DNA from: Epilithonimonas sp. JDS
Lineage (GTDB): Bacteria; Bacteroidota; Bacteroidia; Flavobacteriales; Weeksellaceae
NCBI RefSeq assembly: GCF_021261315.1
Contig: NZ_JAJSAX010000001.1
Location: forward strand, 1,116,001 to 1,180,000
Direction of reading: 5' to 3'
DNA length: 64,000 bases
Shown: positions 27,301-36,128 of the stretch, in pieces
Layout of the letters: each line of letters begins with the position of its first letter
Position numbering within the stretch: the first letter of the stretch is position 1
Notes under the pieces: generated by a model
The model's database searches: none
Seen by the model: the letters and a program-made list of their open reading frames with translations, nothing else
What the model was told of the DNA's origin: nothing
Made by a program: the position numbers and the translations under genes

Positions 27301-28489
27301 TAACCGTCAAATTCTTAAGTGGTCCATAATAATTTTCGTACGGATGACTTGTGTGCACATTATAGGATAATTTTAGAACTTCAAGATTAGTTGCTGGTGT
27401 GGCGTCAAAAGACACTTCGTCATACTTATCAATAGAAATGGTTTTAAGACTTGCAACATTACTCATTTGGATTCCCATATTAATAGCCAATTCTACCGAA
27501 GTGAGCGCAGTACAATTGTTGACTTCTAGTTTTCCAGTAAATTCAGATCCGCATTTAATACTTTTAAGATTTACGCAATTGTTGGCTTTTATTCCGACTA
27601 AATTTGGATCAACGTTAGAAAAATTATTATCATTATAAAATGGAGATCCAAGATCTAACGTCATAAGACTTGGACAATTGCTCACATCCAATTTTCCGAA
27701 TAATCTTGTATAGTAGGGCGCATATTCGGCTCCAAGTGACAATGAACTTAACTGGTTGCAAAAACTTAAATCAAGGCTGTGCAAACCAATGGATTTAATA
27801 GTAACTGATTTAATATTCTGATGATTACTAAGATCTAATGAAAATCTACTATCTTCTATAAAAGAAACATTCATCCCTTTTGAAAACTCCAAATTTTCCA
27901 GTATAGGAGCATCTTCTATGGCTGATAAAATATCTAAATTACCTGAGTAGTTTAATAAATCATAAACAATCAAACTCTTTAGCTGGCTTATTACAGATAT
28001 ATTGGTAAGTTGAGTTCCTCCATATTTCAGATTAATCAATGCAGGGCAATTATTGATTGCCAGAGTCGCCTCATAAGGAAAAACGGATATAAGACTTCTT
28101 AGATTAGTTAAGCCTGAGATGTTGAGTAATGCTGTAGGAGGACTACTTCTTTCAATATCAATTGTGGTCGCATTTTTAAAATAATTAATGCCTTCGTAAT
28201 CTAAAATAGGCTCGGAATCAGGGATTTCCGGCTCTTGAAATCCTCCACCCAAATCAATCATTTTTGCTTTTATCATTAGCTCGCCAACATTCAGAGCCTC
28301 CAAAGTGCTGATTTCACCATCTCCATTCTCATCTATAGCAAAATAATTTCCGCTAAGGTTTTTTGCAATCATGTTACTGGAAGAGGAAGACAACAGAAGT
28401 GCCTTAAAATTAGCATCCGGAAAATTAATCTGCGCCTGCATTCCAAACGAAAGGAATCCTAGCAAAAGGGGTAATAGTTTTTTCATCAT
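24377..28489 (-). CDS. Large leucine-rich-repeat T9SS cargo protein
   Basis: 1370 residues with these regions. A signal peptide covers residues 1-19. An EF-hand-like loop (AIDENGDGEISTLEALNV) lies near residue 52. A long block of leucine-rich repeats in the NxTxLxxLxLxxN style covers about residues 90-640, for example CTSLKSLNLENNQLTVLDVEN. A SdrD-B/prealbumin-like domain (GTAKYDSNGNGCD) starts at about 660. Beta-sandwich adhesin-type domains with SFDPNDIVCMEGE run to about 1010. A PKD-like domain (YLWEFSGNPSV, AGSYTAKLTVYD) sits near 1050-1110. The T9SS type A sorting domain (LKVYPIPTKGEINL to TQKIIKE) covers the last 75 residues. The protein is probably a cell-surface adhesin. A kinase/regulator pair lies directly upstream on the same strand. 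Confidence 0.9.
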   Translation of the reverse strand: MMKKLLPLLLGFLSFGMQAQINFPDANFKALLLSSSSSNMIAKNLSGNYFAIDENGDGEISTLEALNVGELMIKAKMIDLGGGFQEPEIPDSEPILDYEGINYFKNATTIDIERSSPPTALLNISGLTNLRSLISVFPYEATLAINNCPALINLKYGGTQLTNISVISQLKSLIVYDLLNYSGNLDILSAIEDAPILENLEFSKGMNVSFIEDSRFSLDLSNHQNIKSVTIKSIGLHSLDLSFCNQLSSLSLGAEYAPYYTRLFGKLDVSNCPSLMTLDLGSPFYNDNNFSNVDPNLVGIKANNCVNLKSIKCGSEFTGKLEVNNCTALTSVELAINMGIQMSNVASLKTISIDKYDEVSFDATPATNLEVLKLSYNVHTSHPYENYYGPLKNLTVKKNVSLKELSINSHKISDVDVSGLQNLEKLHVFVGYNPTAQPFPDFSTDFLHQLNAENCSVLNDLNIDFQAGLIDANFKNCTSLKQYKVQPSYYSNSGIIEKLNFENCTALESIDASRNELKDLNIKNCTSLKSLNLENNQLTVLDVENFIDLEELYCGFNQLTTLNIESNPKLKRFVVSGNPQLNSLFIKNGVESFGEFGPIASEDVFGQTPKLKYICADEDEIPYLKAYANYLGLNDVNINSYCSFTPGGNYNTITGTAKYDSNGNGCDSSDNAFEYLKLKIDDGITSGETFVQNNGEYEFFTQEGNFTVTAQAENPTLFNVSPASFSTGFADANNNTFTQNICVTANGNQNDAEVVIAPLTGARPGFDATYKLVWRNKGNTALSGKVILNFDSNKMIFKESSLPYAAFSNGSLEFDYTHLKPYENDAAEITFVINTPTNPTNPVNSGDVLAFYAQITPSNVDLTPEDNHFAFNHTVVNSFDPNDIVCMEGETIPSVAVGKYLHYVVNFENVGTAEAENIVVKMDIDPAEFDINTLQLQNASADVTTVVTGNQVEFFFKKIKLKSGGHGNVLLKMKSVTNLQEGDQVNNKANIYFDYNFPVETNDYVTTIQDQNSVLAAKINYSAGNFTSGNYPVNFDASFSTGNITSYLWEFSGNPSVSSLTTAKPVVNYSAAGSYTAKLTVYDVNNNAASQTISFRIGDHKANLSTGKDSNGNLIAIDSEDDDWKGYDINGVKITPKVRHTYNGWSSADIGDGSTSQWITLNTSEGYSTYKSIAFTIPENATDAKLNLRSLSFTRNWTYLVKVNPDGSEDETEITKTQFLDDGAKGWLNSRSPKVDNYALPPGKYYIKVLVYSSNGLVRQSMDVNAVVICSAGLIYNHSEADETPTLGTNDSKTEKLKVYPIPTKGEINLAANDFISNVEVYDATGRIVQKQIYDAKSKNVKMTIHSTNGVYYLKIKTAKEVITQKIIKE

Positions 28490-28574
28490 TTGTGTGTTTA
28501 TTGATTTTTAAAATTAATGTGTTTTTATATAAAAGTAAGCTGTCATCTAGAATTTGATTCCTTCGAATTAGAAT

Positions 28575-29336
28575 TTAAAGTTTTCCAATCATTTCCTGCA
28601 GCCGTTCTTTTTTGCGCTGGGAAACGGGAAGCTGGGAATCATCCGACATTACTACGAATCCGCCGTCTTTTTTGATGTAGGATTTCAGCTCATTCAGATT
28701 GATGAGATGCGACTGGTGAATCCTTTCAAAGCCCTGATCTTCCAATAGTTCCTCATACTCTTTCAGCGTTTTTGAAATCATCACAGCTTTGTGGTTTTTA
28801 AAATAAAACCGCGTATAGTTATCTTCACTTTCGCAGCGGATGATGTCTTTAATTTCAAAAAGATGAATTCCGTCCGAGGTAGAAAGCGCAATTTTTTTGA
28901 AGCCGTTCGGTTTTTTACGGATGTTTTCCAGCAACAGCTCGATGTGATGGTGGTCGTTATTTTGATTAATAATATTTTTAATCTTTGTAATCACGCTTTG
29001 AAGTTCTTCAGGATCAACCGGTTTCAGCAAAAAATCCAACGCACTGAAACGGAATGCCTTGATTGCAAATTTTTCGTGCGCCGTGATGAAAACCACGTGA
29101 AAACCGATCGTTCCATATTTCGCTTTCAGCTGTTCCAGAACATCAAAACCGGATCCATCGTTCATCAGAATATCCAGAAAAATAATATCCGGATTCACTT
29201 TTTTTATCAGCTCAATTCCTTTTTTCACGCTTTCTGCCTCGCCGGCAATGAGGATTTCGGGCGCGTAGAGATTAACCATCGCTTTCATGCCTTCGCGAAG
29301 ATTGCTATCATCGTCTATTAGTACAGCTTTGATCAT
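28575..29336 (-). CDS. LytTR-type response regulator
   Basis: 253 residues. The receiver domain (residues 1-120) has the acidic pair DDD at 8-10, the phosphoacceptor aspartate in DIIFLDILMNDGSG near residue 56, the threonine in FITAHEKFA and the lysine in LLKPVDPEEL. The C-terminal LytTR DNA-binding domain (about 150-253) carries DIIRCESEDNYTRFYF and GFERIHQSHLINL. Such regulators bind direct repeats upstream of target promoters. The sensor kinase gene lies two bases upstream, and the LRR surface protein gene 85 bases downstream, making it a plausible target. Confidence 0.93.
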   Translation of the reverse strand: MIKAVLIDDDSNLREGMKAMVNLYAPEILIAGEAESVKKGIELIKKVNPDIIFLDILMNDGSGFDVLEQLKAKYGTIGFHVVFITAHEKFAIKAFRFSALDFLLKPVDPEELQSVITKIKNIINQNNDHHHIELLLENIRKKPNGFKKIALSTSDGIHLFEIKDIIRCESEDNYTRFYFKNHKAVMISKTLKEYEELLEDQGFERIHQSHLINLNELKSYIKKDGGFVVMSDDSQLPVSQRKKERLQEMIGKL

Positions 29337-29338
29337 TT

Positions 29339-31255
29339 TTAGTTTTTTATAAAATTCAACGGTAGTTTCAGGGTTATTTTGGTTCCCAGCGTTTTGCCAA
29401 TCGCATCTTTCAATTCTTCGATTTCAAGACCTACTTTCTTATTCTCGATTTTCTCCAGTGTTTCCAGCCGTTTTTTAGATATTTCCAAAGCCATCGACTT
29501 ATGTGCGTTCACCGAATCTTTCTTCAGTTCTTTGGAAGATTCTATGCCTACACCGTCATCTTCAATCGTGCAAATCAACTGGTCATCTTTCTGGGAAAAA
29601 TTGATTTTAATAAAACCTTTCCCTTCTTTTGGCGCTACGCCGTGGATGATCGCATTTTCTACATAAGGCTGCAAAAGCAAAGTCGGAATCGCCGTATCAT
29701 CCTCAATATCAGAATCTTTATTAATTTTAAAATCAAATTTCTGATTGAATCTCAACTGTTCCAGTTCCAGATAATTTTGCAACGCTTCGATTTCTTTATC
29801 AATGGGAATGGCAGATTCTTTCGAAAATTCCAGTGTTAAACGCATTAATTTGGAAAATTTGGAAAGATATTTCATCGCATCTGCCTTTCCATTTTGCATA
29901 ATGAATGAGGAAATCGCAGCCAGACAATTGAACACAAAATGAGGATTCATTTGCAGATGCAACGCTTTGTGCTCGAACTCGGCGAGTTGCTTTTGGAGTA
30001 ATATTTTCTGCTGTTTTTCTTTATTTCTTTGATAGAAAAATAAGCTTCCCAGAATAACAATTAAGATCAAAAATCCCAAAATCAGTTTCAGCCGGTCTTG
30101 TTCCGCAGAGTCTCTTTTCTCAAGCTGCGATTTTTCGTATTGGAAATTGAGTTCGGTGTTTAAGCGTTTTTGTTCATTTTTAATCTTTTCCAGATTGTCT
30201 TTTTCGAGATCATAATTTTTGAGATGCAGCAAGGCTAATTGCTGATTTCCCTTTTGGTCATAGATTTCGGAAAGCAGTTTTTCGCATTTCATTCTCGTCT
30301 CGGGAAGATCTAATTCTTTTGACAGCTCCAGACTTTTGTCTGCAAATTCTAAAGATTTATCAAAATTCTTCTCTCCAAAATAAACTTCAGCCAATAAAAA
30401 AAAAGTGTCAGAAATCCCAAATTGATCTTCGATACTTTCAAAAGCTTTTTCCGCTTTCATCAAATATTCCTTCGCCTTATCTGACTGATTTTCTGAAACA
30501 TAATATCTGCCTAGATTATTATAAAGTTCTCCCAAACCTCTTGGATTCGGATTGGTTTCGAAACCAATTAAACTTTCATCAAAATATTTTTTGGCTTTGA
30601 TTTTATCATTTTGATTGAGATAGATTAATCCAATGTTGGAAGCACTCACTGCCACAGCGGGATTATTTTCTTCTTTCTGTTGATTAGCTTTTAGGAAATA
30701 TTGAAGTGCCTTTTTTTCATCGTCGATGGAATTGTAAATCACGCCGATATTATTGCAAATCTTTGATAATTGAAGTCTGTTTCCCAACTCTTCATAGATT
30801 CTCATTGCCCGAAGATCACAATCCAAAGCTTTGGCATACCGATTCTGCTCAGAAAACGCCAATCCTTTACTTCCCAATGTTTTGGCTAAAAGTTCTTTCA
30901 CATTTTTGGAATCATCATTCAAGCTCACAATTACTTTTTCTGAAAGGTTGAACTGGTCAACAGCCTGCTGATAGTTTCCTAAAATAATATTTGAAATCCC
31001 GATATTCTGATGAGCTTTTGCCTGCTGGATTTTATCATTATTTTTAAGAGAATTCTTCAAAGCAAAATTGGCAAACTTCTGCATCTCGTGAGGATCAGAA
31101 GATTGATAGGCCTCAGAAATCTGGTTCTGAAGTTTTGTAGTACTATGAATATTTTTGGTTTGTTTAAGGATCAACAGCAGCGAATCTGCTGCAGGATTCT
31201 GCGCCGAGATAGTTGCAAAAGATGCAATTAGAATAATTGAATAGAGAAGTTTCAT
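29339..31255 (-). CDS. TPR-containing LytS-type sensor histidine kinase
   Basis: 638 residues. After a signal peptide (MKLLYSIILIASFATISAQN) comes a periplasmic block of tetratricopeptide repeats at about residues 40-330 (for example AYQSSDPHEMQKFANFAL and YNNLGRYYVSENQSDKAKEYL). A coiled-coil and a transmembrane helix follow (LILGFLILIVILGSLFFYQ, near 390-408), then a HisKA-type His_kinase domain with the phosphoacceptor histidine in LQMNPHFVFNCLAAI. The HATPase domain has PYVENAIIHGV and IEDDGVGI. This is the usual Bacteroidota TPR-kinase layout paired with a LytTR regulator, here two bases downstream. The signal sensed is unknown. Confidence 0.93.
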   Translation of the reverse strand: MKLLYSIILIASFATISAQNPAADSLLLILKQTKNIHSTTKLQNQISEAYQSSDPHEMQKFANFALKNSLKNNDKIQQAKAHQNIGISNIILGNYQQAVDQFNLSEKVIVSLNDDSKNVKELLAKTLGSKGLAFSEQNRYAKALDCDLRAMRIYEELGNRLQLSKICNNIGVIYNSIDDEKKALQYFLKANQQKEENNPAVAVSASNIGLIYLNQNDKIKAKKYFDESLIGFETNPNPRGLGELYNNLGRYYVSENQSDKAKEYLMKAEKAFESIEDQFGISDTFFLLAEVYFGEKNFDKSLEFADKSLELSKELDLPETRMKCEKLLSEIYDQKGNQQLALLHLKNYDLEKDNLEKIKNEQKRLNTELNFQYEKSQLEKRDSAEQDRLKLILGFLILIVILGSLFFYQRNKEKQQKILLQKQLAEFEHKALHLQMNPHFVFNCLAAISSFIMQNGKADAMKYLSKFSKLMRLTLEFSKESAIPIDKEIEALQNYLELEQLRFNQKFDFKINKDSDIEDDTAIPTLLLQPYVENAIIHGVAPKEGKGFIKINFSQKDDQLICTIEDDGVGIESSKELKKDSVNAHKSMALEISKKRLETLEKIENKKVGLEIEELKDAIGKTLGTKITLKLPLNFIKN

Positions 31256-31362
31256 TTGTGTTTGACTGCAAAATTAACTTATTGATTTGAAAATCAAAAC
31301 TGTAAATGAGAAAATGATCGATCTGATTGAGAATTTGATTTCAGAATGAATTTTTAATTCTC

Positions 31363-31370
31363 TAAATTTG
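31363..31370 (+). promoter_or_regulatory. -7 promoter element of nadD
   Basis: TAAATTTG matches TAnnTTTG exactly and ends 22 bases before the TTG start of nadD. A TTTG at 31334-31337 could be the -33 box, but at 25 bases the spacing is long. Confidence 0.45.
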
Positions 31371-31392
31371 AAGTTCAAAACCTTTCGCAGCT

Positions 31393-32007
31393 TTGGAAAA
31401 CAACAAGAAAATCGGACTTTTTTTCGGCTCTTTTAATCCCATACACATTGGACATTTGATTTTGGGAAATTACATTTTGGAGAATTCTGATATGGAGGAA
31501 TTGTGGTTTGTCGTGAGTCCGCAAAATCCTTTTAAAGACAAAAAATCTTTGCTCAAGGATCACAACCGCCTGGATATGGTGCAACTCGCCATCAAAAATT
31601 ATCCAAAAATGCGCGCTTCAAACGTCGAATTTTCCCTGCCAGTTCCGAGTTACACAATTGATACTTTAACTTATCTAGACGAAAAATATCCCAACTTTTC
31701 TTTTTCATTAATCATGGGCGAAGACAATATGGAGAGTCTTCACAAATGGAAAAACTACGAATTGCTTTTGGAGAAATATCAAATTATCGTTTATCCTAGA
31801 ATTTTCGGTGAAGAGAAAAAAGATGAAGTCTTCGAGAGCCTAAGACGGACAGTTGAACAACACGAAAACATCCATCAGATCAATGCACCAATCATAGAAT
31901 TGTCTGCGACGGAAATCAGAAATATGATAAAAGCTGGTAAGAACACGAGGCCAATGCTGCCACCGGAAGTTTTTGAGTATCTGGATGGAAGTAGTTTTTA
32001 TAAATAA
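31393..32007 (+). CDS. nadD: Nicotinate-nucleotide adenylyltransferase
   Basis: 204 residues. NadD adenylates nicotinate mononucleotide in NAD synthesis. The nucleotidyltransferase motif GLFFGSFNPIHIGHL has H18 and H21, SPQNPFKDKKSLL is the substrate loop, and the late IIELSATEIRNMIKAG carries the ISSTxIR-like motif in a variant form. The start codon is TTG at 31393, since no ATG lies near the motif. The coding region begins 22 bases after a good -7 element. It is divergent from the TPR kinase gene, and the DUF3817 gene follows 55 bases downstream. Confidence 0.94.
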   Translation: MENNKKIGLFFGSFNPIHIGHLILGNYILENSDMEELWFVVSPQNPFKDKKSLLKDHNRLDMVQLAIKNYPKMRASNVEFSLPVPSYTIDTLTYLDEKYPNFSFSLIMGEDNMESLHKWKNYELLLEKYQIIVYPRIFGEEKKDEVFESLRRTVEQHENIHQINAPIIELSATEIRNMIKAGKNTRPMLPPEVFEYLDGSSFYK

Positions 32008-32062
32008 TGAGTTTAGTCATTAACTGTACTTCTTTGCTTTTTATTCTTTTATCTTTGCTTTA

Positions 32063-32404
32063 ATGAACATCATAGAAAAATATTTCTCAAAATATCCGGA
32101 AGAAAAAATCATCAGATGGTTTAAACAAATCTGCGTTGCAGAAGCTATTTCGTGGTTTTTCCTCTTTACAGCAATGGTCTGGATTCGCCTTGAGCCGGAA
32201 AGTGTTTTCGCCATTGTGTACATCAGTACTGTTGGGAGCATTCACGGATTATTTTTCACACTTTACCTTATCTTTCTTCCTGCAATTAGAAATATATATT
32301 CTTGGGATGATGAGGATTCTATCTTTGCTTTGTGTGCTGCTTTTTTTCCATTTGCGACGATTTGGGTTGATAAAAAACTGACGAAGAAAAATCGGGATCA
32401 ATGA
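32063..32404 (+). CDS. DUF3817 integral membrane protein
   Basis: 113 residues with three hydrophobic segments: WFKQICVAEAISWFFLFTAMVW, VYISTVGSIHGLFFTLYLIFL, and SIFALCAAFFPFATIWVDKKL. The motifs EAISW, GxxHGLFF and FPFATIWVDKK agree with the DUF3817 family of small membrane proteins (for example Bacillus YdzA). The function of the family is not established. It follows nadD by 55 bases on the same strand and may be cotranscribed with it. Confidence 0.85.
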   Translation: MNIIEKYFSKYPEEKIIRWFKQICVAEAISWFFLFTAMVWIRLEPESVFAIVYISTVGSIHGLFFTLYLIFLPAIRNIYSWDDEDSIFALCAAFFPFATIWVDKKLTKKNRDQ

Positions 32405-32546
32405 TGAAAATCAATCCGTAAAAATGTCTTTTTGTGACTGATTTTATTAACTTTAGGAAATGAAATCGCTTTTTGTATATCTTGCATACAATAACTAATT
32501 AGACTGGCGATTGCATATGACCATAGAAAAAAATTAAAATCTGCAT

Positions 32547-33545
32547 ATGAAAATCACCTTCTTCTCCACCAAACCTTACGACAAAGAATTCTTTGACAAA
32601 GTCAACCAGGATTTCAATTTTGAACTCGAGTATTTCGAAACGCATCTTGGTCCACATATTTTGAATGTCATCGAACATTCCGACGCCGTTTGCGCTTTCG
32701 TGAATGATACTTTGAATGCTGAAGTTCTGGAATCACTTTCCAAAAAAGGGGTAAAATATATTGCTCTGCGTTGCGCCGGTTTTAATAATGTAGATTTGGA
32801 AGCTGCGAAACGTCTGGGAATGCGCGTTTGCAGAGTTCCGGCTTATTCTCCAGAAGCTGTTGCTGAACACGCAATGGCGATGATTCTTACACTTAACCGA
32901 AAAACTCATAAGGCGTATAACCGCGTTCGTGAACAGAATTTTTCTTTGAACGGACTGATGGGATTCAACCTTTATCAGAAAACAATTGGTGTTATCGGAA
33001 CTGGAAATATTGGTGCTGCTTTTGCGAAAATTGCTAAGGGATTTGGTACGAAAATTTTAGCTTATGATGTTGCAGAAAGTCAGGAATTGAAAGGTTTGGG
33101 AATCGAATATGTTTCTTTGGACAAACTGCTTTCTGAATCTGATATTATTTCGCTTCATTGTCCGCTGATGGAAGCTACACATCATCTGATTAACAAAGAT
33201 TCCATTTCCAAAATGAAAGAAAATGTGATGCTGATCAACACCAGCCGTGGCGGATTGGTTGATACAAAAGCCGTGATCGATGGTTTAAAATCCAAACACA
33301 TCGGTTATCTCGGAATTGATGTTTACGAGCAGGAAGAGAAATTATTTTTCCGCGATCTTTCCCACACGATTATCGAGGATGACACAATCCAGCGGTTGAT
33401 GAGTTTCCCTAATGTTTTGGTCACCGCGCATCAGGCATTTTTCACGGAGGAAGCTTTGCATCAGATTGCGACTTCTACCCTTTCCAGTCTTTCTCACTTT
33501 GACAAAAATGAAACATTTGAAAATCTGAATGCTGTTTTAGTGTAG
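32547..33545 (+). CDS. ldhA: D-lactate-dehydrogenase-like 2-hydroxyacid dehydrogenase
   Basis: 332 residues, the usual length for fermentative D-lactate dehydrogenases. It shows IALRCAGFNNVDLEAAKRLGMRVCRVPAYSPEAVAEHAMAMILTLNRK-type family sequence (seen around residues 72-120), the NAD-binding GVIGTGNIGAAFAKIAKGFG, then INTSRGGLVDT with the catalytic arginine, and the catalytic histidine in VLVTAHQAFFTEEAL. It interconverts pyruvate and D-lactate with NADH, though related 2-oxoacids are possible substrates. The gene stands alone and ends at a hairpin terminator. Confidence 0.92.
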   Translation: MKITFFSTKPYDKEFFDKVNQDFNFELEYFETHLGPHILNVIEHSDAVCAFVNDTLNAEVLESLSKKGVKYIALRCAGFNNVDLEAAKRLGMRVCRVPAYSPEAVAEHAMAMILTLNRKTHKAYNRVREQNFSLNGLMGFNLYQKTIGVIGTGNIGAAFAKIAKGFGTKILAYDVAESQELKGLGIEYVSLDKLLSESDIISLHCPLMEATHHLINKDSISKMKENVMLINTSRGGLVDTKAVIDGLKSKHIGYLGIDVYEQEEKLFFRDLSHTIIEDDTIQRLMSFPNVLVTAHQAFFTEEALHQIATSTLSSLSHFDKNETFENLNAVLV

Positions 33546-33595
33546 AGTTTCATTAATAAAAAAAATATTCCGTTCTCAATCGGCGGAAACTTAGG

Positions 33596-33624
33596 CCTTT
33601 GCAAAAATTTGCAGAGGTTTTTTT
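33596..33624 (+). terminator. Terminator of the ldhA-like gene
   Basis: CCTTTGCAAA pairs with TTTGCAGAGG (one mismatch), followed by TTTTTTT. Confidence 0.75.
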
Positions 33625-33751
33625 ATTTATTTTAAATCTTGATGTAATGAAATTTGACTTTCAATTGTCTAATCTATAAACTGAGTAGAAATTTTTATAA
33701 CTGATAATCAATGCGTTAAAAACAAAGCTAATTTTTATTTACTACTTTGTA

Positions 33752-33783
33752 TTGCATAATACTAATAATATAATATATCTTTG
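33752..33783 (+). promoter_or_regulatory. Promoter of the tandem outer-membrane protein genes
   Basis: TTG at 33752-33754, a 21-base spacer, then TATCTTTG at 33776-33783 (exact TAnnTTTG). It gives a leader of about 40 bases before the ATG at 33829. Confidence 0.65.
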
Positions 33784-33828
33784 CAATATCAAATAGTAAT
33801 AAAAGCCAACTACTTTAAAAAATAAATT

Positions 33829-36093
33829 ATGAAAGCCAAGATCCTCATCGCCGTTATTTTTTTCTCAGGAATGATTACCGCTCAGCAAACCAAAACTGAC
33901 TCAGCCAAAACAAAAAATATTGAAGAAGTAAAACTTAGTAAAAAAGTCTTCGTGAAAAAGTCTGACCGATTTGTTTACGATGTTGCCAACTCGCCTATCG
34001 CAAAAGGAACGAACTCATTCAATCTTTTGCAGCAGACACCAATGTTGTCCAGCACAGATGGAAAAGTTTTCAAAATTATGGGGAAATCCAGCGTTGTTTT
34101 TTACATCAATGGTAAAAGAACACTGATGGATGCAGAAGCAATTACTGAAATGCTGAAAAATACACCTTCAGAAAATATTCAGAAAATAGAAGTAGTGACT
34201 GTTCCGGGAAGTGAGTTTCAAGTAGAGGCAAACGAAGGCGTCATTAACATCGTGATGAAAAAATCAAAAACGAACGGCTACAACGGTACTTTGAAAATGA
34301 ACAACAGCCAAAGTTTTTACAACAACCCTTCTTCCGGAATAGCCTTCAATGCGAGACAGGACAAATGGTCTTTCAACTCCAACTTCAATATGGGAAGTTA
34401 CAGAGAGCGAGAAAAATACACGCTGACCAACGGTGATTCGACTTTCCGAAATGAGTCTGTCGGCACAATGGATGATCCGAACAAAAATTATGGTGGAAGC
34501 ATCAATATCGATTATGAAATTAATAAAAAACAGAATCTTGGATTCAGCTATAACGTGCGTTACAACAAGAGTTTCGGTTCTGTGTTGGATATGACGAATT
34601 TTGAAAATGGGCAACTGTCGAACAGAACTATCAATCAGGAAGATGCACAGACCAGAAACCACAATTTTAATTTGAATTATGAAATTAAAACGGACACGCT
34701 TGGAAGCAAATTGAGTTCAAATGTTTCCTATTTGTGGTTCAACAGAGATAAAGTGAGTCTTGGCGAAACGTTTCCTTTCGTAGTCAGTGAGGAAAATACT
34801 TACAGAGCATTCCAACAAGCTGTTCCTCAGATTATTAATAATTACGCTGCGAACATCGATTACATCAAGAAATTCAGAAATGAAAGTACGTTTGCGATCG
34901 GAACAAGCTATAATTTCACCAATACGGACAGTGATACCAGACAAAATGATTTCATCGGAAATAGTTTTGTTATTAATACCAATCTTTCCAATCACTTCAT
35001 TTATAAAGAAAATATCATCGGAGCCTATGCCACTTACGAAAGAAAATTCTCTGAGAAATTCAGTGGAAAGTTGGGGACAAGATTTGAAGCGACAATCAGC
35101 ACGGGTGACGTTGTAGGAAAATCAGATATCGGTTTTGAAAGAAATTACAACAATCTGTTGCCTTACGCTACTTTGAATTATGCCGTTAATGAAAATAATA
35201 ACATCACGTATAGTTTTTCCAGCAGAGTAAGAAGACCTGGTTTTGGACAACTGAATCCTTCCAGAACTTACTTTACGCCAAGCAATTACATTCAGAACAA
35301 TCCTTTTATGCAGGCTTCAAAGAATTACAATCAGGAGATCAATTATATGTACAAGAATGCTTTCTATGCTAATTTGAGCTTCAATTTTGCAGAAAATGCC
35401 TACAGCCAACTGCCTTTGCAGGGAACTGAAACAAAAATCCAGAGAGACGAAAACGGAAATCCGATCCTTGGATCTGACGGACAACCTGTAAAAATTACAT
35501 CAAAATTCCTCAGATACATCAGAACCAATTATGGTAACAACAAACAGTTGGGATTGACTTTGGGAATGAACAAATCGTGGTTTGGCGACATCTGGACAAC
35601 CAACTATTCCGCCAATTTTGAGTACGCAACAATCTCCGGCGGTGTAACAAAAGATCCAACTTCGCAACTACTTCCAGGAGACACAGAAGAATTGCAGCCT
35701 TATGTGATTGATATCAAAACATTGAATATGTTCTTCCAGGCCAACAATGTGATCAGATTATCATCGAAAAAAGATTGGTATGCAGGGATCAATTACTGGA
35801 TGATGCCATCCAGAGAAATGGAAATCGGAAAACTTAGAACGCAACAGAGTCTGGATCTGAACATCAAGAAAATTATGGGAAATTTCACTTTCCTTGTAGA
35901 AGTGAATGATATTCTTAATTCAAACATCGATGACATCAGAACTACACAGGCTAACGGAAGTTACAACAGCGTGAGAAGCTTCAAATATGGCAGAGAACTG
36001 AACATCAATGTGACTTACAACTTCGGAAATCAGAAACTGAAAAAGGCAAGAGAAGTGAAATCTGCGAACGATGCTATCAAGTCCAGAACTTAA
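33829..36093 (+). CDS. TonB-dependent-receptor-like outer membrane beta-barrel protein, paralogue 1
   Basis: 754 residues. After the signal peptide (to about residue 19, ITAQQ) comes a TonB-box-like segment (KNIEEVKL). A plug domain follows (residues 45-150), with NLLQQTPMLSSTDGKVFKIMGKSSVVFYINGKR and NIQKIEVVTVPGSEFQVEANEGVINIVMKK as recognisable parts. The remainder is a long barrel rich in alternating aromatic strands, ending in RELNINVTYNFGNQK. It belongs to the barrel group often called outer membrane beta-barrel family (OMP_b-brl_3). The carboxypeptidase-like N-terminal domain common in this group is absent. The ligand is unknown. A paralogue follows after 35 bases. Confidence 0.88.
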   Translation: MKAKILIAVIFFSGMITAQQTKTDSAKTKNIEEVKLSKKVFVKKSDRFVYDVANSPIAKGTNSFNLLQQTPMLSSTDGKVFKIMGKSSVVFYINGKRTLMDAEAITEMLKNTPSENIQKIEVVTVPGSEFQVEANEGVINIVMKKSKTNGYNGTLKMNNSQSFYNNPSSGIAFNARQDKWSFNSNFNMGSYREREKYTLTNGDSTFRNESVGTMDDPNKNYGGSINIDYEINKKQNLGFSYNVRYNKSFGSVLDMTNFENGQLSNRTINQEDAQTRNHNFNLNYEIKTDTLGSKLSSNVSYLWFNRDKVSLGETFPFVVSEENTYRAFQQAVPQIINNYAANIDYIKKFRNESTFAIGTSYNFTNTDSDTRQNDFIGNSFVINTNLSNHFIYKENIIGAYATYERKFSEKFSGKLGTRFEATISTGDVVGKSDIGFERNYNNLLPYATLNYAVNENNNITYSFSSRVRRPGFGQLNPSRTYFTPSNYIQNNPFMQASKNYNQEINYMYKNAFYANLSFNFAENAYSQLPLQGTETKIQRDENGNPILGSDGQPVKITSKFLRYIRTNYGNNKQLGLTLGMNKSWFGDIWTTNYSANFEYATISGGVTKDPTSQLLPGDTEELQPYVIDIKTLNMFFQANNVIRLSSKKDWYAGINYWMMPSREMEIGKLRTQQSLDLNIKKIMGNFTFLVEVNDILNSNIDDIRTTQANGSYNSVRSFKYGRELNINVTYNFGNQKLKKAREVKSANDAIKSRT

Positions 36094-36128
36094 TCATTAT
36101 CAAAACTTTAACTCTCAAAAAATAAATT

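Noticed and set aside
26600-28200. Repeated DNA in the LRR gene as a separate repeat family
   Set aside because: The periodicity follows the leucine-rich repeats of the protein and needs no other explanation.
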